The notes under the pieces are model-generated. The model did not search any database and was not told the origin of the DNA. It saw only the letters and a program-made list of their open reading frames with translations. From assembly GCA_026874595.1 (NCBI GenBank), contig CM049308.1, positions 16,986,001-17,050,000 on the forward strand: a stretch of 64,000 nt of DNA, given 5' to 3'. Positions 11,527 to 24,369 of this stretch are shown here, piece by piece; the stretch's first letter is position 1, and each line of letters opens with the position of its first letter. The DNA comes from Sipunculus nudus. Lineage: Eukaryota; Annelida; Sipuncula; Golfingiida; Sipunculidae. Made by a program: the position numbers and the translations under genes.

Positions 11527-11912
11527 TGAAATGTGACTCATCAATTCATGAGGGGTGAATAATCAATTCATTCAACAATAATGATTTTCGGGTTATTTAT
11601 TTTTGCAAGATGCACACATTCTCTCAATTTCAATGTGTACTCTGACAACTTTTTTTATATATTTCTTAAGAATGTTCACGGCTGATTCTGGACAAATTTT
11701 GTATGGATTATATTTATGAATATACATATGCCTGACCACACGTTTAAACTGACTTAAATAACTTGTTCTTTCAGATATGTCGCCAATTGATGGCCCTGTC
11801 TCTCTTACCAGCGGAACGCATCTTATTCTTATGTTGTTAAACTGGAGACAAGCATACTATGATATTATATATGAACCATGTATTTTTTCTTGGCCTAAAA
11901 GCATGTTAAGCA

Positions 11913-12136
11913 TGTACTGGCATCTGGCTGTCAGTGTCAGGCTGGTTGACTGGGCCACGACCCCGTCAGACAGGCAGGCATGGCTGCGCCAGCCTCGGTC
12001 TCGTACACTGGGTGTCAAGTTAAGGCAGTCTTTAGTATACCAGGCTCCAGGCTGGACGTATGTGTATTTACTGAATAAAAGGTTTTAAATGTGAAGAACT
12101 GGTCTTATTCCTTACGTTGTAAACAGCAACATAACA
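11913..12136 (+). repeat. Ty3/Gypsy LTR (left copy)
   Basis: Matches 12974-13197 along its length (TGGCTGTCAGTGTCAGGCTG through GTATTTACTGAATAAAAGG). AATAAA lies near the 3' part, as in an LTR poly(A) signal. It is followed by TGGTGGAGAAGTGCCGGG, in the position of a tRNA primer-binding site. The exact left edge (TG at 11913) is uncertain. Confidence 0.7.
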
Positions 12137-12217
12137 CTGGTGGAGAAGTGCCGGGTGTGAGCTACTGTTGGCTCAGAAGTAGTAAAGATGCCAAACAACA
12201 GATCAGGAACATGGAGA

Positions 12218-12960
12218 CGTCTTGACCAGATCCATTTTCTGGTGCACCTGAAATTGATGCTATAGCTTGGTTAGATAAGTTCAGGAACTGGGCTCAGTTC
12301 AGCGGGTTTCATGAGAACAATGAAAAAATAGCCAGCTGACTAAGTTTACTTCTCACCACGTCAGCATCTGATGAAATAAAAAAGAACAGGAAAGCACTCT
12401 ACGATGCTTTCCGGCAACATTACGCCCAACAACAGCTGACTTGGATGCTCGAACAGCAGTTGTGGGACACGCTAATGGAATTGGGACAGTCCCTTGAGGA
12501 CTTCATCGTTTAAGTGGAACTAAAGTGCAACAAATTGAATAAAACTGAAAGGGAAAAGATATGTGCCTTTGTGTTTGGACTTATACCACCCTACGAGGGC
12601 AGGTCATACAAAGTTACTTACAGTCCTGGCAGGATGCAATGCAGGCCGCACGTCTGGCACAGGAGGCCATGACAGTCTCAGGACCAGCAGCCACAGCGGT
12701 ATCAGTTACACCATCTGATGGAGGTACCGACACTCTGAGGCACTCAGCGTTGTGATCGTCAAATGATAACAGAGAAAGTCATGTTTCAGTTATAAGGTCT
12801 TCAAGGGACCGTTCAGATGATCGTCCAGTGTGTCAGTTGTGTTTAAGACGTGGACATACCGCCGCCACCTGCAGGAATTTACCGCATACAGCCTCGCGTG
12901 GATTCCAAGGGCCTGAGCAATCCGAATCACCCGAATGTTACAGGTGTTTACTGCTGTGAT
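12218..12960 (+). pseudogene. Ty3/Gypsy gag relic with CCHC knuckle
   Basis: In one frame it reads APEIDAIAWLDKFRNWAQFS, then after a TGA, ALYDAFRQHYAQQQLTWM, LGQSLEDFIV, a TAA, KTEREKICAFVFGLIPPYEG, then in a shifted frame VIQSYLQSWQDAMQAARLA. This is the capsid region of Gypsy-type Gag. It ends with the zinc knuckle CQLCLRRGHTAATC (C-x2-C-x4-H-x4-C) and the start of a second (CYRC). There are at least two stops and one frameshift. Protease, reverse transcriptase and integrase are absent, the right repeat starting straight after the knuckle, so only LTR-gag remains. Confidence 0.85.
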
Positions 12961-12973
12961 CAATGGGGCAATG

Positions 12974-13197
12974 TGTTGGGCATCTGGCTGTCAGTGTCAG
13001 GCTGGTTGACCGAGCCACGAGCCACGACCCCGTCAGACAGGCAGGCAGGGCTGAGCCAGCCTTGGTCTCGCACACTGAGTGTCAAGTTAAGGCAGTCTTT
13101 AGTATACCAGGCTCAAGGCTGGACGTATGTGTATTTACTGAATAAAAGGTTTTAAATGTGAAGAACTCGTCCTATTCCTTACATTGTAAACAGCAAC
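12974..13197 (+). repeat. Ty3/Gypsy LTR (right copy)
   Basis: Direct repeat of 11913-12136. The match continues about 25 bp past the LTR end through the primer-site-like GTGGAGAAGTGCCAGG, so this is LTR plus leader, not a plain 3' LTR. Confidence 0.7.
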
Positions 13198-13229
13198 GTC
13201 ACATTAGTGGAGAAGTGCCAGGTATGAGC

Positions 13230-13838
13230 TGAGTTGCTGGTGGCACCAAAGAATGAGGTCAAATCAAGTATAGGGGGAGAGTTATATTCCCCCTGACCCT
13301 GATCAGGAGTAACTGATATGCTACTACCCCATTGAGACCATAAGGAAAATCCCCTTTGGAAAATGACGAAATATAGCACCAGTTAAAATACAATAATAAA
13401 CAGTTGGGTCACACCACAAGGTATAGAGCTCGCATAAAGCCCTTTACCAAAGCGGCAAATCGAAATTAAGCATATACTCTAGCTCTATATGTTAATGATG
13501 AACTTTATGCGTCTTGGCCTAAAAGCCTCATTCTAGAAGTGCTCTTTGTTGGAGTGCTGTGCCATGACCAACAGGCGCATAACAATACATAGTGGTTAGG
13601 GTTTTTTTTGGTGAAGACCAAACTGGTTCTGTAGGGTAATTTTTGTTTCTGGAAACTTGGGTGTCAGATAAGCTGAACTATTTCCTGCTATATTTTCAGA
13701 TATAATAAACCATCTTGAGACCTATTGGGATTCTCTTTGATTGCTCCTTACACCTTTCACTTGACCTTGTCACATTATATTTGCAATAATAAATAATATT
13801 TTGCAATACAGAAATAAGTAAATACACATGCATTCAAA

Positions 13839-13881
<43 letters not shown>

Positions 13882-13960
13882 TTTTCATATTATAATATCA
13901 TACATAATACTTATACTAATGCTATTACTTCCACTAATTATAACAATAATGATAATCATC
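13230..13960. other. No gene; contains (TA)n at 13841-13876
   Basis: Non-coding AT-rich sequence; the open frame at 13828 is microsatellite translation. Confidence 0.5.
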
Positions 13961-13968
13961 ATAACAAG

Positions 13969-13994
13969 GGACCCATGGGTCACATCGCTCAGCT
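13969..13994 (+). repeat. 5' end signature of a hairpin-ended repeat
   Basis: GGACCCATGGGTC hairpin followed by CGCTCAGCTGA. The same signature stands at 15387 and 17519, and CAGCTGAGC closes the elements at 22118, 23461 and 24366, so the two ends carry inverted CAGCTGAGC. Confidence 0.6.
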
Positions 13995-14689
13995 GAATTT
14001 TGGAAAATGTTAGTAACTGCAAAATATTTTTATTTCATTTGGTTTTTCATGTATATTATCATTAGAAAAGCTATGAGAAAATGGCCCTGCTAAAATGAAA
14101 CTCTGTAACTTATAGAATAATGGACATGAGCTAAACCATTTAGTGATGCACCAAGGGAACAAATAGGCCTATGGTAAGTGTTATATAAAAGTAACATTTC
14201 ATAAACAAATAATGTGTGAAGGTAATTAAGTTTTCAAAAGTTAAATATATAGCCATATGAGATAAAAATTAATCCCACAAAGTTTGACCAATATTCCTAA
14301 TTTTAATACTAAGTTAACAGTGTTATTCACACCTAGGCCCTGCTAACTTTAAGAGATATAAATCAAATGCTACAAAGTATTTATATCTTCTTAAATCTTG
14401 TCAGTTAGCACTTACATTAGATCCTAATAATTTATCACATTTGAATATTAGGATTAAATTTCTGAAATTTTTTTCTTGAAAAAAATCAAAATTGTCCGTC
14501 TCATCAAAAAGAATTTATTTAACATTAAAATTATAAGATTCATCTTGTTTATTAGTCCTGTATATTGAAGGGGTGGGTGGGGTTTCCGTTGTTACTGCTT
14601 GTTGCTGAAAAAAATGTTAATTTTAAGATTAATCTAGTTCATAGTACAGGTCTGTCAACAGAATGGGGGGGGGGGGGGTGGGGGGGAAG

Positions 14690-15380
14690 GCTCCCTGTGT
14701 TATGGTATTAACTGCAGACAGCCTGATCAAGCTCAACTTGGTGGAGAGAGGGCTTGCCCTAGTGATGGGATGGCATAATATTATGCCTGGGGAGCATAGA
14801 GAGCTGCACTGAATGACCTACAGTGACCAAAGTTGACTGCTTGACAAGGTAAGGGAATACAACAAGAGCCTCCAAAAAAAATTCAATAACTAGTTCTGTA
14901 GTTGAATAATTTTTGCAGCTTTTATTTTCAAATTTCAGATTTTAACAGATTAAATCCTTATGTGTACATGCTGTGAAAATTAAATCCACAGTTCTTACAG
15001 GAAAAAAACGTGCCGTGGCCAAAGTTTGGCAAAATTTTAGGTGCCAATTTTTTATTTTTGCTAATATTTTAAAAAATTTAAAAGATTTTGATCTAATTTT
15101 GGGTATACAATTTAATTTTGATTAATTAAAGTTATATTACTGGAAAAAAGTCCTTAGCTTTAACATGTTTTGTGTAAAGTGATCAAATTATCTTTCCTGA
15201 TTTTTTACAAAATGCATTATGTTTGAGCCCATAACTTTTTTAAATTATATAATACAGACCTTATTTCTGGTATGTACACAGGAACTATATAGAGGAATAT
15301 TTATGGTAAATATTAGGAAAAACAGATGAGTGGCTTTGATTTTAGGCAGTCCTGAAGTGTGAAAATAGGTTTTTAATAAA
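14690..15380 (+). repeat. Interspersed non-coding repeat, family R1, copy a
   Basis: Shares AAACGTGCCGTGGCCAAAG, GGCCCATAAC-like and GGCAGTCCTGAAGTGTGAAA with five other copies in the window. It is broken on the right by a new 5' hairpin signature at 15387. Confidence 0.75.
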
Positions 15381-15386
15381 ACAAGT

Positions 15387-15590
15387 GACCCATGGGTCAT
15401 GACGCTCAGCTGACTGGGAAGAGATTCACAAAAGGAAATTTTATCATCAGAATGGTAGATACCCATTCAACTGAAGCATCAAACAGATTAACCAACAGGC
15501 CAAGATTTAGTCTGTATTTATATATCTGAAAAATAGAGAAAAAATGTGTAAACTTTAAAAACTAGAATACGGGTAGCCGACAAGTGACTA
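15387..15590 (+). repeat. 5' hairpin signature and unique lead-in of next repeat
   Basis: GACCCATGGGTC at 15387-15398 and GACGCTCAGCTGACT. It lies inside the R1 copy at TTTTTAATAAA, i.e. nested insertion. Confidence 0.5.
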
Positions 15591-17060
15591 CGTGTATCTG
15601 CCAAAATTAGAGTGAAGTGAGGCATGGATTGAGTGGCAAGGGGAAACAGAGTGAGGTATGTTGCATATTAGCATGGATGTCTGCAGCCTAAATGTGTATG
15701 TAGGTTGTGCAACCTACCACAAATCCAGAAAGCTGTCCAAGTTGTATACATATGAAAATTTTAGGCAGAAAAGTCAAACCACTACATGGATATGAGTGAT
15801 TTTAGCCCACGGCAGACAAACAGACAGACGCTGTGCAAAAATGGTTGCAGTTTTGTGTATGATAAAGACCTATGTGAGATCTAAACACAAGCACAATTTT
15901 GGCCCAATCAGTCAAATGGTTCCTGAGATATTAGCTTGGATGTGTGCAGCGTTAACTAGAATGTAGGTGGCGCCACCTGTCATAAAATCAAAAAGCTATC
16001 CAGGATGTATAAACCTGCAAAATTTTAGGCAGTTATGTCAAACCACTACAGAGAAATGAGTGATTTTGGCCACGGCAGACCAACAGACAGACGCTGTGCA
16101 AAATGTGCAAAAATGGTTGCAGGTGGCCCCTCCAGTTTTGTGTATGATAAAGACCTATGTGAGATCTATACACATGCAAAATTTTGGCCCAATCGTTCAA
16201 ACGGTTCCCGAGATATGAGCTTGGATGTCTGCAGCATAAACTAGAATAAAGGTGGCGCCACCTGTCATAAAATCAAGAAAGCTATCCAGGATGTATAAAA
16301 CTGCAAAATTTTAGGCAGATATGTCAAACCACTGCCAAGATGTGAGTGACTTTATTGCACGGCAGACAAACAGACAGACGCTGTGCAAAAATGGTTGCAG
16401 GTGGTGCCACCAGTTTTGTGTATGATAAAGAGCTATGTTAGATCTATACACATGCAAAATTTTGGCCCGATCGATCAAACCGTTCCCGAGATATCAGCTT
16501 GGATGTCATCAGCGTGAATGTGAATGTAGGTGGTGCCACCTGTCATAAAATCAAGAAAGCTATCCAGGATGTATAAAACTGCAAAATTTTAGGCAGATAT
16601 GTCAAACCACTGCCGAGATATGAGTGACATTATTGCACGGCAGTCAAACAGACAGACGCTGTGCAAAAATGGTTGCAGGTGGCGCCGCTAGTTTAGCGTA
16701 TGATAAAGAGCTATGTTAGATCTATATACATGCAAAATTTTGGCCCGATCGGTCAAACGGTTCCCGAAATATGAGCTTGGATGTCATCAGCGTGAATGAG
16801 AATGTAGGTGGCGCCACCTGTCATAAAATCAAGAAAGCTATCCAGGATGTATACGCATGCCAAATTTCAGGTGAATTAGTCAATTCACTGCAGAGATATG
16901 AGTGATTTTAACCAAAGGCAGATGAACAGATGGACACTGTGCAAACATGGTTACAGGTGGCGCCACCATTTTTTGTGTATGTTATAGAGCTTTCCAAGGG
17001 CTACATTAGTATAAATTTTATTTCCTGATCAGTCAAACGGTTCCCGAGATATGAGCTTGG
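15591..17060 (+). repeat. 278-bp tandem repeat, about five copies
   Basis: ATGGTTGCAG recurs at about 15841, 16113, 16391, 16669 and (ATGGTTACAG) 16947. Each unit holds CAGACAGACGCTGTGCAAA, a GGTGGCGCCACC-like palindrome and GTTCCCGAGATATGAGCTTG. No protein. Confidence 0.9.
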
Positions 17061-17129
17061 AAAGCTGATAAAATCAAGTCCCAGAGGAGCTCTCTGGAAA
17101 CGAACGCGGCAACGGCGGAGGAACCCGGT

Positions 17130-17480
17130 CAAAAACATAGTATCCACAAAACTTCGTTTTGGCGGGTACAAAAATACAGGTGGCTCCACCAGTCTGCAGA
17201 AACTAATAAAAACACTTACAAACATCAATATCCATGCAAAGAATCATGGTGATCTCCCCATTAGTTGTTCAGATACTTCAACTTTTGTATCAAATTGTCC
17301 ATTATTCTGAGGGATACTTTCGGAGTCCTATAGCTTGAAGGATATGGGTAACAGAGACCTAATTTTAAGTTTCCACAGGCACTTTTCATGGGCCTTCTTG
17401 CATGACAAGAATGAAGATTCTAGGTCCAGTTGTTGCGATTTGTACCCTGTTGACAGATAACCTCATCTTTAAAGGTATCA
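17130..17480 (+). repeat. Single monomer of the ~330-bp repeat seen at 22119-23461
   Basis: Same phrases as the later array: CCACCAGTCTGCAG, GATATGGGTAACAGAGACCT, GAAGATTCTAGGTCCAG. It joins directly to the 278-bp array, so the two tandem families occur inside one composite repeat. Confidence 0.8.
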
Positions 17481-17518
17481 AAAAAAGAGAAAAAAAATCG
17501 TAAAAAATTGAAAAAAGG

Positions 17519-18560
17519 GACCTATGGGTCACGACGCTCAGCTGTTATATATGATAAAAAAATATTATTTAGAAATGAGGCACATGCTGGTTTTGTGTGG
17601 TAATAAATATAAGCTGTATTATGAGTTGTTGTTGTTTAGCTTATGTATGATTTTGATAGTACCTTTGGAGACAGGGAAGAGGATTGATTTCATTTTATTA
17701 ACAAATGGAGTACTACTGTCACACAGATTTTGACTTGGCCATATAACTTATAAGCAGAACATATAATATAAGAGTTTTACTATTTATTAAAAAAATTACA
17801 AATGTTGTCCCAAATATAATTTTTATTAAAAATAATAAGAGAATCATATGATTTTTTAAAATGAAATATAACTGATATGATTATAAAAATAATATTAAAG
17901 AATATATTCATGAATGCATTCATGAATACATTTTGAAAGTATTTGCACGAGTATTCATATACTTTCATTTTTACCTGAATTCCCATTCTTTATGCAAGAA
18001 ATTTTATAATGGAGTACATAATCATATTTGTATTTAAATACAATTACAAAGTATTCGCACCATGTCTGGTATCTATTCAGTTTTCACCAAACAAAGATGT
18101 TGAGAATCCAGAATATACAAAATTCACACATTTAAATAATGATAATAAGTACCTGGTTTTATGGCCTTTATTTATATTAAAAAATAACTTTAAAAAATTC
18201 ATTTTGGACTAATTTCACATCAATGTACACACTAGACACAGTAGGAATCTAGATTAATATTATCAACTGCATCTTTGTCTATCATTAATTTCCTTCATAT
18301 AATCCCTAATGATTAGTAATGAATAATATGATTTACTTCTTTATCATTAAAATTGAACTGAAAAATGCCATAGGTGACTGCATGGTGTTATTTGGAATAT
18401 GTGACATTCTACCCATCGATCCAAGATTCTTATATCATCAGTAACTGCAAGTTAATTTCCTGTTATTATAAACTAACAAATTCCTTTTCTATTTTTCTTT
18501 AATTTGTTATTAAAAACCAATAAAAATTTATTAATTTATTGTTTATTGTTATGTTGTTGG
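17519..18560. other. Hairpin 5' signature then AT-rich non-coding sequence
   Basis: GACCTATGGGTC signature at 17519-17530; the rest has no supportable gene. The small frames in it are AT-rich and unsupported. Confidence 0.5.
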
Positions 18561-18569
18561 TTAAAACTA

Positions 18570-19330
18570 CTAGATGAGTTGGGTTGGACACCTGGATCAA
18601 CTGTGGCTGGCCATAAGCTGCCTGGATTCTCGCCTCAAGCGTGCATAATTTGATGAAAGGTCAACAAGGTCAACAAAGTGGTGACTCAAGAGGGGCTGGA
18701 GAGAGCCAAAGTCTGACAGGGTCTCATAAAAAACATTAATAAAAGCTACAATATTTGGCCAATTTCTTTCAGCTTTCTAAACTAAAAAGCTGAAATCCTT
18801 ATATGTGCATGATATGAAAATTATATCAACAGTGCTCACGGGAAACAAACGTGCCATGGTCACAGTTGGGCAAAATTTAAGGTACTAATTTTATATTTAT
18901 GCTAATAACTTAAAAAATTTGAAAAATTCAGAACTAATTTTGGGTATTCAATTGAATCTTGATTAAATAATGTTACATCCCTGACAAAAAAATCTCTAGC
19001 TTCAGCAATGCCCTTGTTAAGGGAGTAAATATATTTCTTGATTTTTTACAAAGTGCATTATGTTTGGGCCCATAACTTAAAACAATTACGCAATACTGAC
19101 ATCATTCTGGCATGAGCATAGAGAATGAAAAATATGTATATTATTTATGATTAAAGTCAGATCAGTGGTTTTGATATTAGGCAGTCTTGAAGTGTAACAA
19201 TGGGTTTTTAATGGAAAAATGAAGTTTTTCATTAATATCTCGAAGGTATTAAGTCCTAGTGACCAAATTCTTGGCATGGTAGGGGATTTTGGAGACATCT
19301 AACTGTATGCCGAATTTAAGGAACTTAGAG
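18570..19330 (+). repeat. Family R1, copy b
   Basis: Contains AAACGTGCCATGGTCAC, GGCCCATAACTTAAAAC and GGCAGTCTTGAAGTGTAAC in the R1 order. Confidence 0.75.
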
Positions 19331-19369
19331 CTGAAGCTGGGGAGCTGAGCTCTTGCAAACTGCATAACA

Positions 19370-20030
19370 CTAGCTTGATGTTAACAATATGTTACATGGT
19401 GCTTGAAAACTTGATTAAAATTTACAGTTTTTGATCAACTGGTTTCAAATTTTTGGTTTTAACAGTTGAAATGCTAACAAAAACATGCTGTGAAAATTAA
19501 ATCCACAGTACTTACAGTAAAAAAAACGTGCCATGGTCAAAGTTGGGCAAAATTTAAGGTACCAATTTTTTATTTTTATTGATATTTTAAAAAATTTAAA
19601 AGATTTTAATCTAATTTTGGGTATACAATTTAATTTGGATTAATTAAAGTTATATTACTTGAAAAAAGGTCCATAGCTTTAACGTTTTTTGTGTTAAGTG
19701 ATCAAATATCCTTCCTGATTTTTTCAAAATGCATCATGTTTCTGGCCCATAACTTCTTAAAATTAAATAATACAGACATAATTTCTGGCATGTATATAGG
19801 AACTATATAGAGGAATATTTATGGTAAATAGTAGGAAAAACAGATAAGTGGTTTTGATATTAGGCAGTCCTGAAGTGTGAAAATAGGTTTTAAATAAAAA
19901 AATTGAGGTTTTTCCTTAATTTCTCAAAAGAACGAAGTTGCAAAGACCCAGTTTTCGGCTTGGTAGGAGATCTTGGGGACATCTAACATTATGCCGAATT
20001 TTGGATTCCTAGGTCTGGACTAATACCTTT
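19370..20030 (+). repeat. Family R1, copy c
   Basis: Contains AACGTGCCATGGTCAAAGTT, GGCAGTCCTGAAGTGTGAAA and CAGTTTTCGGCTTGGTAGG. Confidence 0.75.
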
Positions 20031-20769
20031 ATTTCACATTCAATTGAATAATACATTTAAGTTTATATATTATTTAAGCATATCCACTTTTCCCATTAAA
20101 ATAGTTTTTATCTGATTAATTTTTTTTATTTACAAGTTTTATAAATTTGTATTAAAAAAACACTGAAAATATAAGTTAAAATATTAGAATTCTTAGTTGC
20201 AATCATTATACATCCAGAGTGTAGCTCGTATTGGGTCATATTATGCATACACATATATTTTTATTATTTTTAAATCACAAATTTTTAAACTGAATTTAAA
20301 AGAAAATAATGCCACAACATGGCATCTGCAAGAGTATTCCTTGAATCACTATTAAAAAGTTTTGCACATTGGAGTTTTCAGTACATGCTTAATCTTATTC
20401 ACCAAAATAAAATAAGATTCTGTAAATTTGGTAAAATAAAAACATCTTTTCAAATAAAGTATACACACTGTTGGTTGAATGAGGGACAAACAATATCATT
20501 ATGCTAATTACAATCTAAGCTTTAATTTATTCCTGGAATTAATTGTCAATTTCACACCTTGTGAAGTTTTTACTCTTCTCAAGGAAGGAATTACTTATCT
20601 GATGAACATCCACAATTTCATAGCAATACACCTCTTTGTGGACACAATTAAATGTGCACTTTAATCATTGTAACCCTGGTGGTAAATACAAAATCTAAAA
20701 TGAAGCATAGCCAAGAATAAAATGAAATACAGAAAATTATAACATTCATCTAGTTAATGCATCATCTAG
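20031..20769. other. No gene seen
   Basis: AT-rich; short frames without domain, splice or repeat support. Confidence 0.4.
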
Positions 20770-21360
20770 GGGGGGGGGAGGGTGTGCAGGGCAGAGAAGA
20801 GGCCTGCTAGTAGTGGCCCAGCTGAGCCAAGACAAGCTGCCTGGGGTGGGTTACATAATGCAAGTGAAGGCTTTACTACTAGGTGGGCTAGATGTAAACA
20901 ACACTTGACATGGTGTATGAAAACTTGAATAAAAGCTACTCTTTTCAATCAATTCCTTTGAAATTTCAGATTTTAAATGATTAAATCCTTATGTATATAT
21001 GCTGTGAAAATTAAATCAACAGTGCTTACAGAAAATAACATGCCATTGCCAAAGTTGGACAAAATTTAGGGTATTGATTTTTTATTTAAGCTAATAACTT
21101 GAAAAATTTGCAAAATTCAGATATAATTTTGGGTAAACAATCGAATCTTGATTAAATAAAGTTATATTCCTGACAAAAGTCTCCAGCTTCAGCAATTCTC
21201 ATCTAAGGAGAGTAAATATATTTCTTGATTTTTAAAAAAGTGCATTATGTTTGGGCCCATAACTTAAAAAAAATACACAATACTGACATCATTTCTGGCA
21301 TGTGCATAGCGAATGTATAGAAAAATATGTATATTATATATGATCAAAGTCAGATCTGAG
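20770..21360 (+). repeat. Family R1, copy d (truncated)
   Basis: Begins near a G run and CAGCTGAGCCAAGACAAGC; shows CATGCCATTGCCAAAGTTGG. It lacks the 3' hairpin. Confidence 0.65.
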
Positions 21361-21369
21361 CTCTAGCAA

Positions 21370-22118
21370 ACTGCATAACACTAGCAATATGTGACACGGT
21401 GCTTGAAAACTTAAATAAAATCTACAGTTTTTGATCAACTGGTTTCAAATTTTTGGTGTTAACAGTTGAAATGCTAACAAAAACATGCCGTGAAAATTAA
21501 ATCCACAGCAGTTACAGCAAAAAAACGTGCCATGGTCAAAGTTGGGCAAAATTTAAGGTACCAATTTTTTATTTTTGCCAATATTTTAAAAAATTTAAAA
21601 AATTTAGATCTTATTTTGGGTATACAATTTAATTTTGATTAATAAAAGTAATATTACTGGAAAAAAAGGGCTTAGCTTTAACAAGTTTTGTGTTAAGTGA
21701 TAAAATTTCTTTCCTGATTATTTACAAAATGCATTATGTTTGGGCCCATAACTTTTTTAAATTATATAATACAGACCTAATTTCTGGCATGTACATAGGA
21801 ATTATTTAGAGGATTATTTATAGGAAATATGAGGAAAAACAGATGAGTGGTTTTGATATTAGGCAGTCCTGAAGTGTGAAAATAGGTTTTTAATAAAAAA
21901 TTGAGGTTTTTCCTTAATTTCTCAAAGGAATGAAGTGGCAAAGACCCAGTTTTCGGCTTGGTAGGAGATCTTGGGAACATCTAACATTATGCTGAATTTT
22001 GGATTCCTAGGTCTTACGGTTTCAAAACGTGCCACATCTACGGACAGACGGACGGACGGACAGACGGACGGACAATGGACCACGACTATAGCTCAGATGA
22101 CTTATAGTCAGCTGAGCT
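21370..22118 (+). repeat. Family R1, copy e, with intact 3' hairpin
   Basis: R1 body, then CGGACAGACGGACGGACGG tract at about 22040 and the hairpin AGCTCAG-A-TGAC-TTATA-GTCA-G-CTGAGCT at 22090-22118, then AAAA. Confidence 0.85.
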
Positions 22119-23463
22119 AAAAATAGAGGTGGCGCACCCAGTCTGCAGAAACTGATGGAACAGGTCATGATCAATATGTATGCCGAAAATCATGACCATC
22201 AGTGTTGTAGTTATTGAGGTACTGCGGTTTTTGTATCAAATTTTCCATTATTCTGGGGGGTAATTTGGAGCCATACAGCTTAAAGAATATGGGTAACAGA
22301 GACCTAATTTCAGGTTTCCATGGAGATTTTTCATGGGTCTCCCTGTGTGTCAAGAATGTAGATTCTAGGTCCAGTTTTAATGATTTGTGCCCTGTTAACA
22401 GATGTTCATAACTTTAAAGGTCTCAAAAATAGAGAAAAAATTCGTAAAAAAACCTGAAAAAATACAGGTGTCTGCAGGAACTGATGAAACACTCCATGAT
22501 CAATATCCATGAAAACAATTATGGTGATCTCTGCATTAGTTGTTAAGATACTTCAGCTTTTGTATCAAATTTTCCATTATTCTGAGCTGTACTTTGGAGT
22601 GCCATAGCTCAAAGGATATGGGTAACAGAGACCTAATTTCAGGTGTCCATGGAGACTTATCATGGGTCTCCCTGTGTGTTAACAATGAAGATTCTAGGTC
22701 CAGTCCTTACGATTTGTACTCTGTTGACAGATAACTACATCCTGAAAGGTCTCGAAAATAGAGAAAAAAAAATTGTGAAAATTTGAAAAAATACAGGTGG
22801 CACCACCAGTCTGCAGGTACCGATGAAACACCTCTTGATCAATATGTATGCCAAAAATCATGACCATCAGTGTTGTAGTTATTGAGATGTTGCAGTTTGT
22901 TTTTATCAAATTTTCCATTATTCTGGGGGGTTATTGGGAGCCCCCCATAGCTCAAAGGATATGGGTAACAGAGACCTTATTTCAGGTTTCCATGCAGACT
23001 TTTTATGGACCTCTCAGTGTATCAAGAATGAAGATTCTAGGTCCAGTCTTTATGATTTGTGCCCTGTTAACAGCTGTTCACATTTTTAAATTCGTAAAAA
23101 ATCGAAAAATTCAGGTGGCGCCACCAGTCTGCAGGAAGTGATGGAACATCTCATGATAAATACTTATGCCAAAAATCATGACCATCAGTCAAGTAGTTAA
23201 TGAGATATTGAAGTTTTTGTATGAAATTTTTGACTTTTCTGGGGGGCACTTTGGGGCCCCATAGCTCGAAGGATATGGGTAACAGAGATCTAATTTCTGG
23301 TTTCCAAGGAGATTTTTCATGGACCTCTCAGAATCCCAAGTTACAAGGTTCTAGGTTCAGCGGTTCCGATTTGTGCCTGGTTAACGGACGGACAGACGGA
23401 CAGACGGACGACGGACAAAGAGTGATCGCTATAGCTCAGATGACTTTCAGTCAGCTGAGCTAA
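22119..23463 (+). repeat. ~330-bp tandem repeat, four units, hairpin end
   Basis: TCTGCAG(A/G)AAC-type phrase at 22143, 22471, 22810 and 23128. Each unit has GGATATGGGTAACAGAGACC and TTCTAGGTCCAG. It ends in a GACGGACAGACGG tract and the same hairpin at 23433-23461. No protein. Confidence 0.9.
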
Positions 23464-23559
23464 AAATTGAGGTTTTTCCTAAATTTCTCAAAGGAACAAA
23501 GAAGCAAAGACCCAGTTTTCGGCTTGTTAGGAGATCTTGGGGACATCTAACATTATGCC

Positions 23560-24366
23560 AACAGCCTGGGAAGCATAGAGAACTGCACTGAATGACCTAC
23601 AGTGACCAAGTGGACTGCTTGACAATGTAAGGGAATACAACAAGAGCCTCCAAAAAAATTCAATATCTAGCCTAATTTTGCAGCTTTTATTTTCAAATTT
23701 CAGATTTTAACAGATTAAATCCTTATGTGTACATGCTGTGAAAATCAAATCCACTGTACTTACAGGAAAAAAACGTGCCGTGGCCAAAGTTTGGCAAAAT
23801 TTAAGGTACCAATTTTTTATTTTTGCTAATATTTTAAAAAATTTAAAGATTTTGATCAAATTTTGGGTTTACAATTTAATTTTTGACTAATTTAAGTTAT
23901 ATTACTGGAAAAAAAGTCCTTAGCTTTAACATGTTTTGTGTAAAGTGATCAAATATCTTTCCTGATTTTTTACACAATCCATCATGTTTGAGCCCATAAC
24001 TTTTTTAAATTATATAATATAGACCTTATTTCTGGCATGTACATAGGAAGTGTATAGAGGAATATTTATGGTAAATATGTGGAAAAACAGATGAGTGGTT
24101 TTGATATAAGGCAGTCCTGAAGTGTGAAAATATGTTTTTAATAAAAAAATTGAGGTTTTTCCTTAATTTCTCAAAAGAACGAAGTCGCAAAGACTCAGTT
24201 TTTGGCTTGGTAGGAGATCTTGGGGACATCTAACATTATGCCAAATTTTGGATTCCTAGGTCTTACGGTTTCAAAAGGTGCCACATCTACAGACGGAAGG
24301 ACGGACTGACAGACGACGGACAATGGACCACGACTATAGCTCAGATGACTTATAGTCAGCTGAGCT
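23560..24366 (+). repeat. Family R1, copy f, with 3' hairpin
   Basis: R1 body with hairpin at 24338-24366. A short R1-like stub (TTTTCGGCTTGTTAGGAG) at 23464-23560 precedes it, showing nesting. Confidence 0.85.
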
Positions 24367-24369
24367 AAA

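Noticed and set aside
11777-13155. Two similar ~100-residue frames ending YVYLLNKRF
   Set aside because: They are translations of the LTR, including its AATAAA signal, not proteins.
13828-14013. Frame rich in Ile-Tyr repeats (also 42886, 43015, 45008, 45073)
   Set aside because: Translation of (TA)n and (CATA)n microsatellites.
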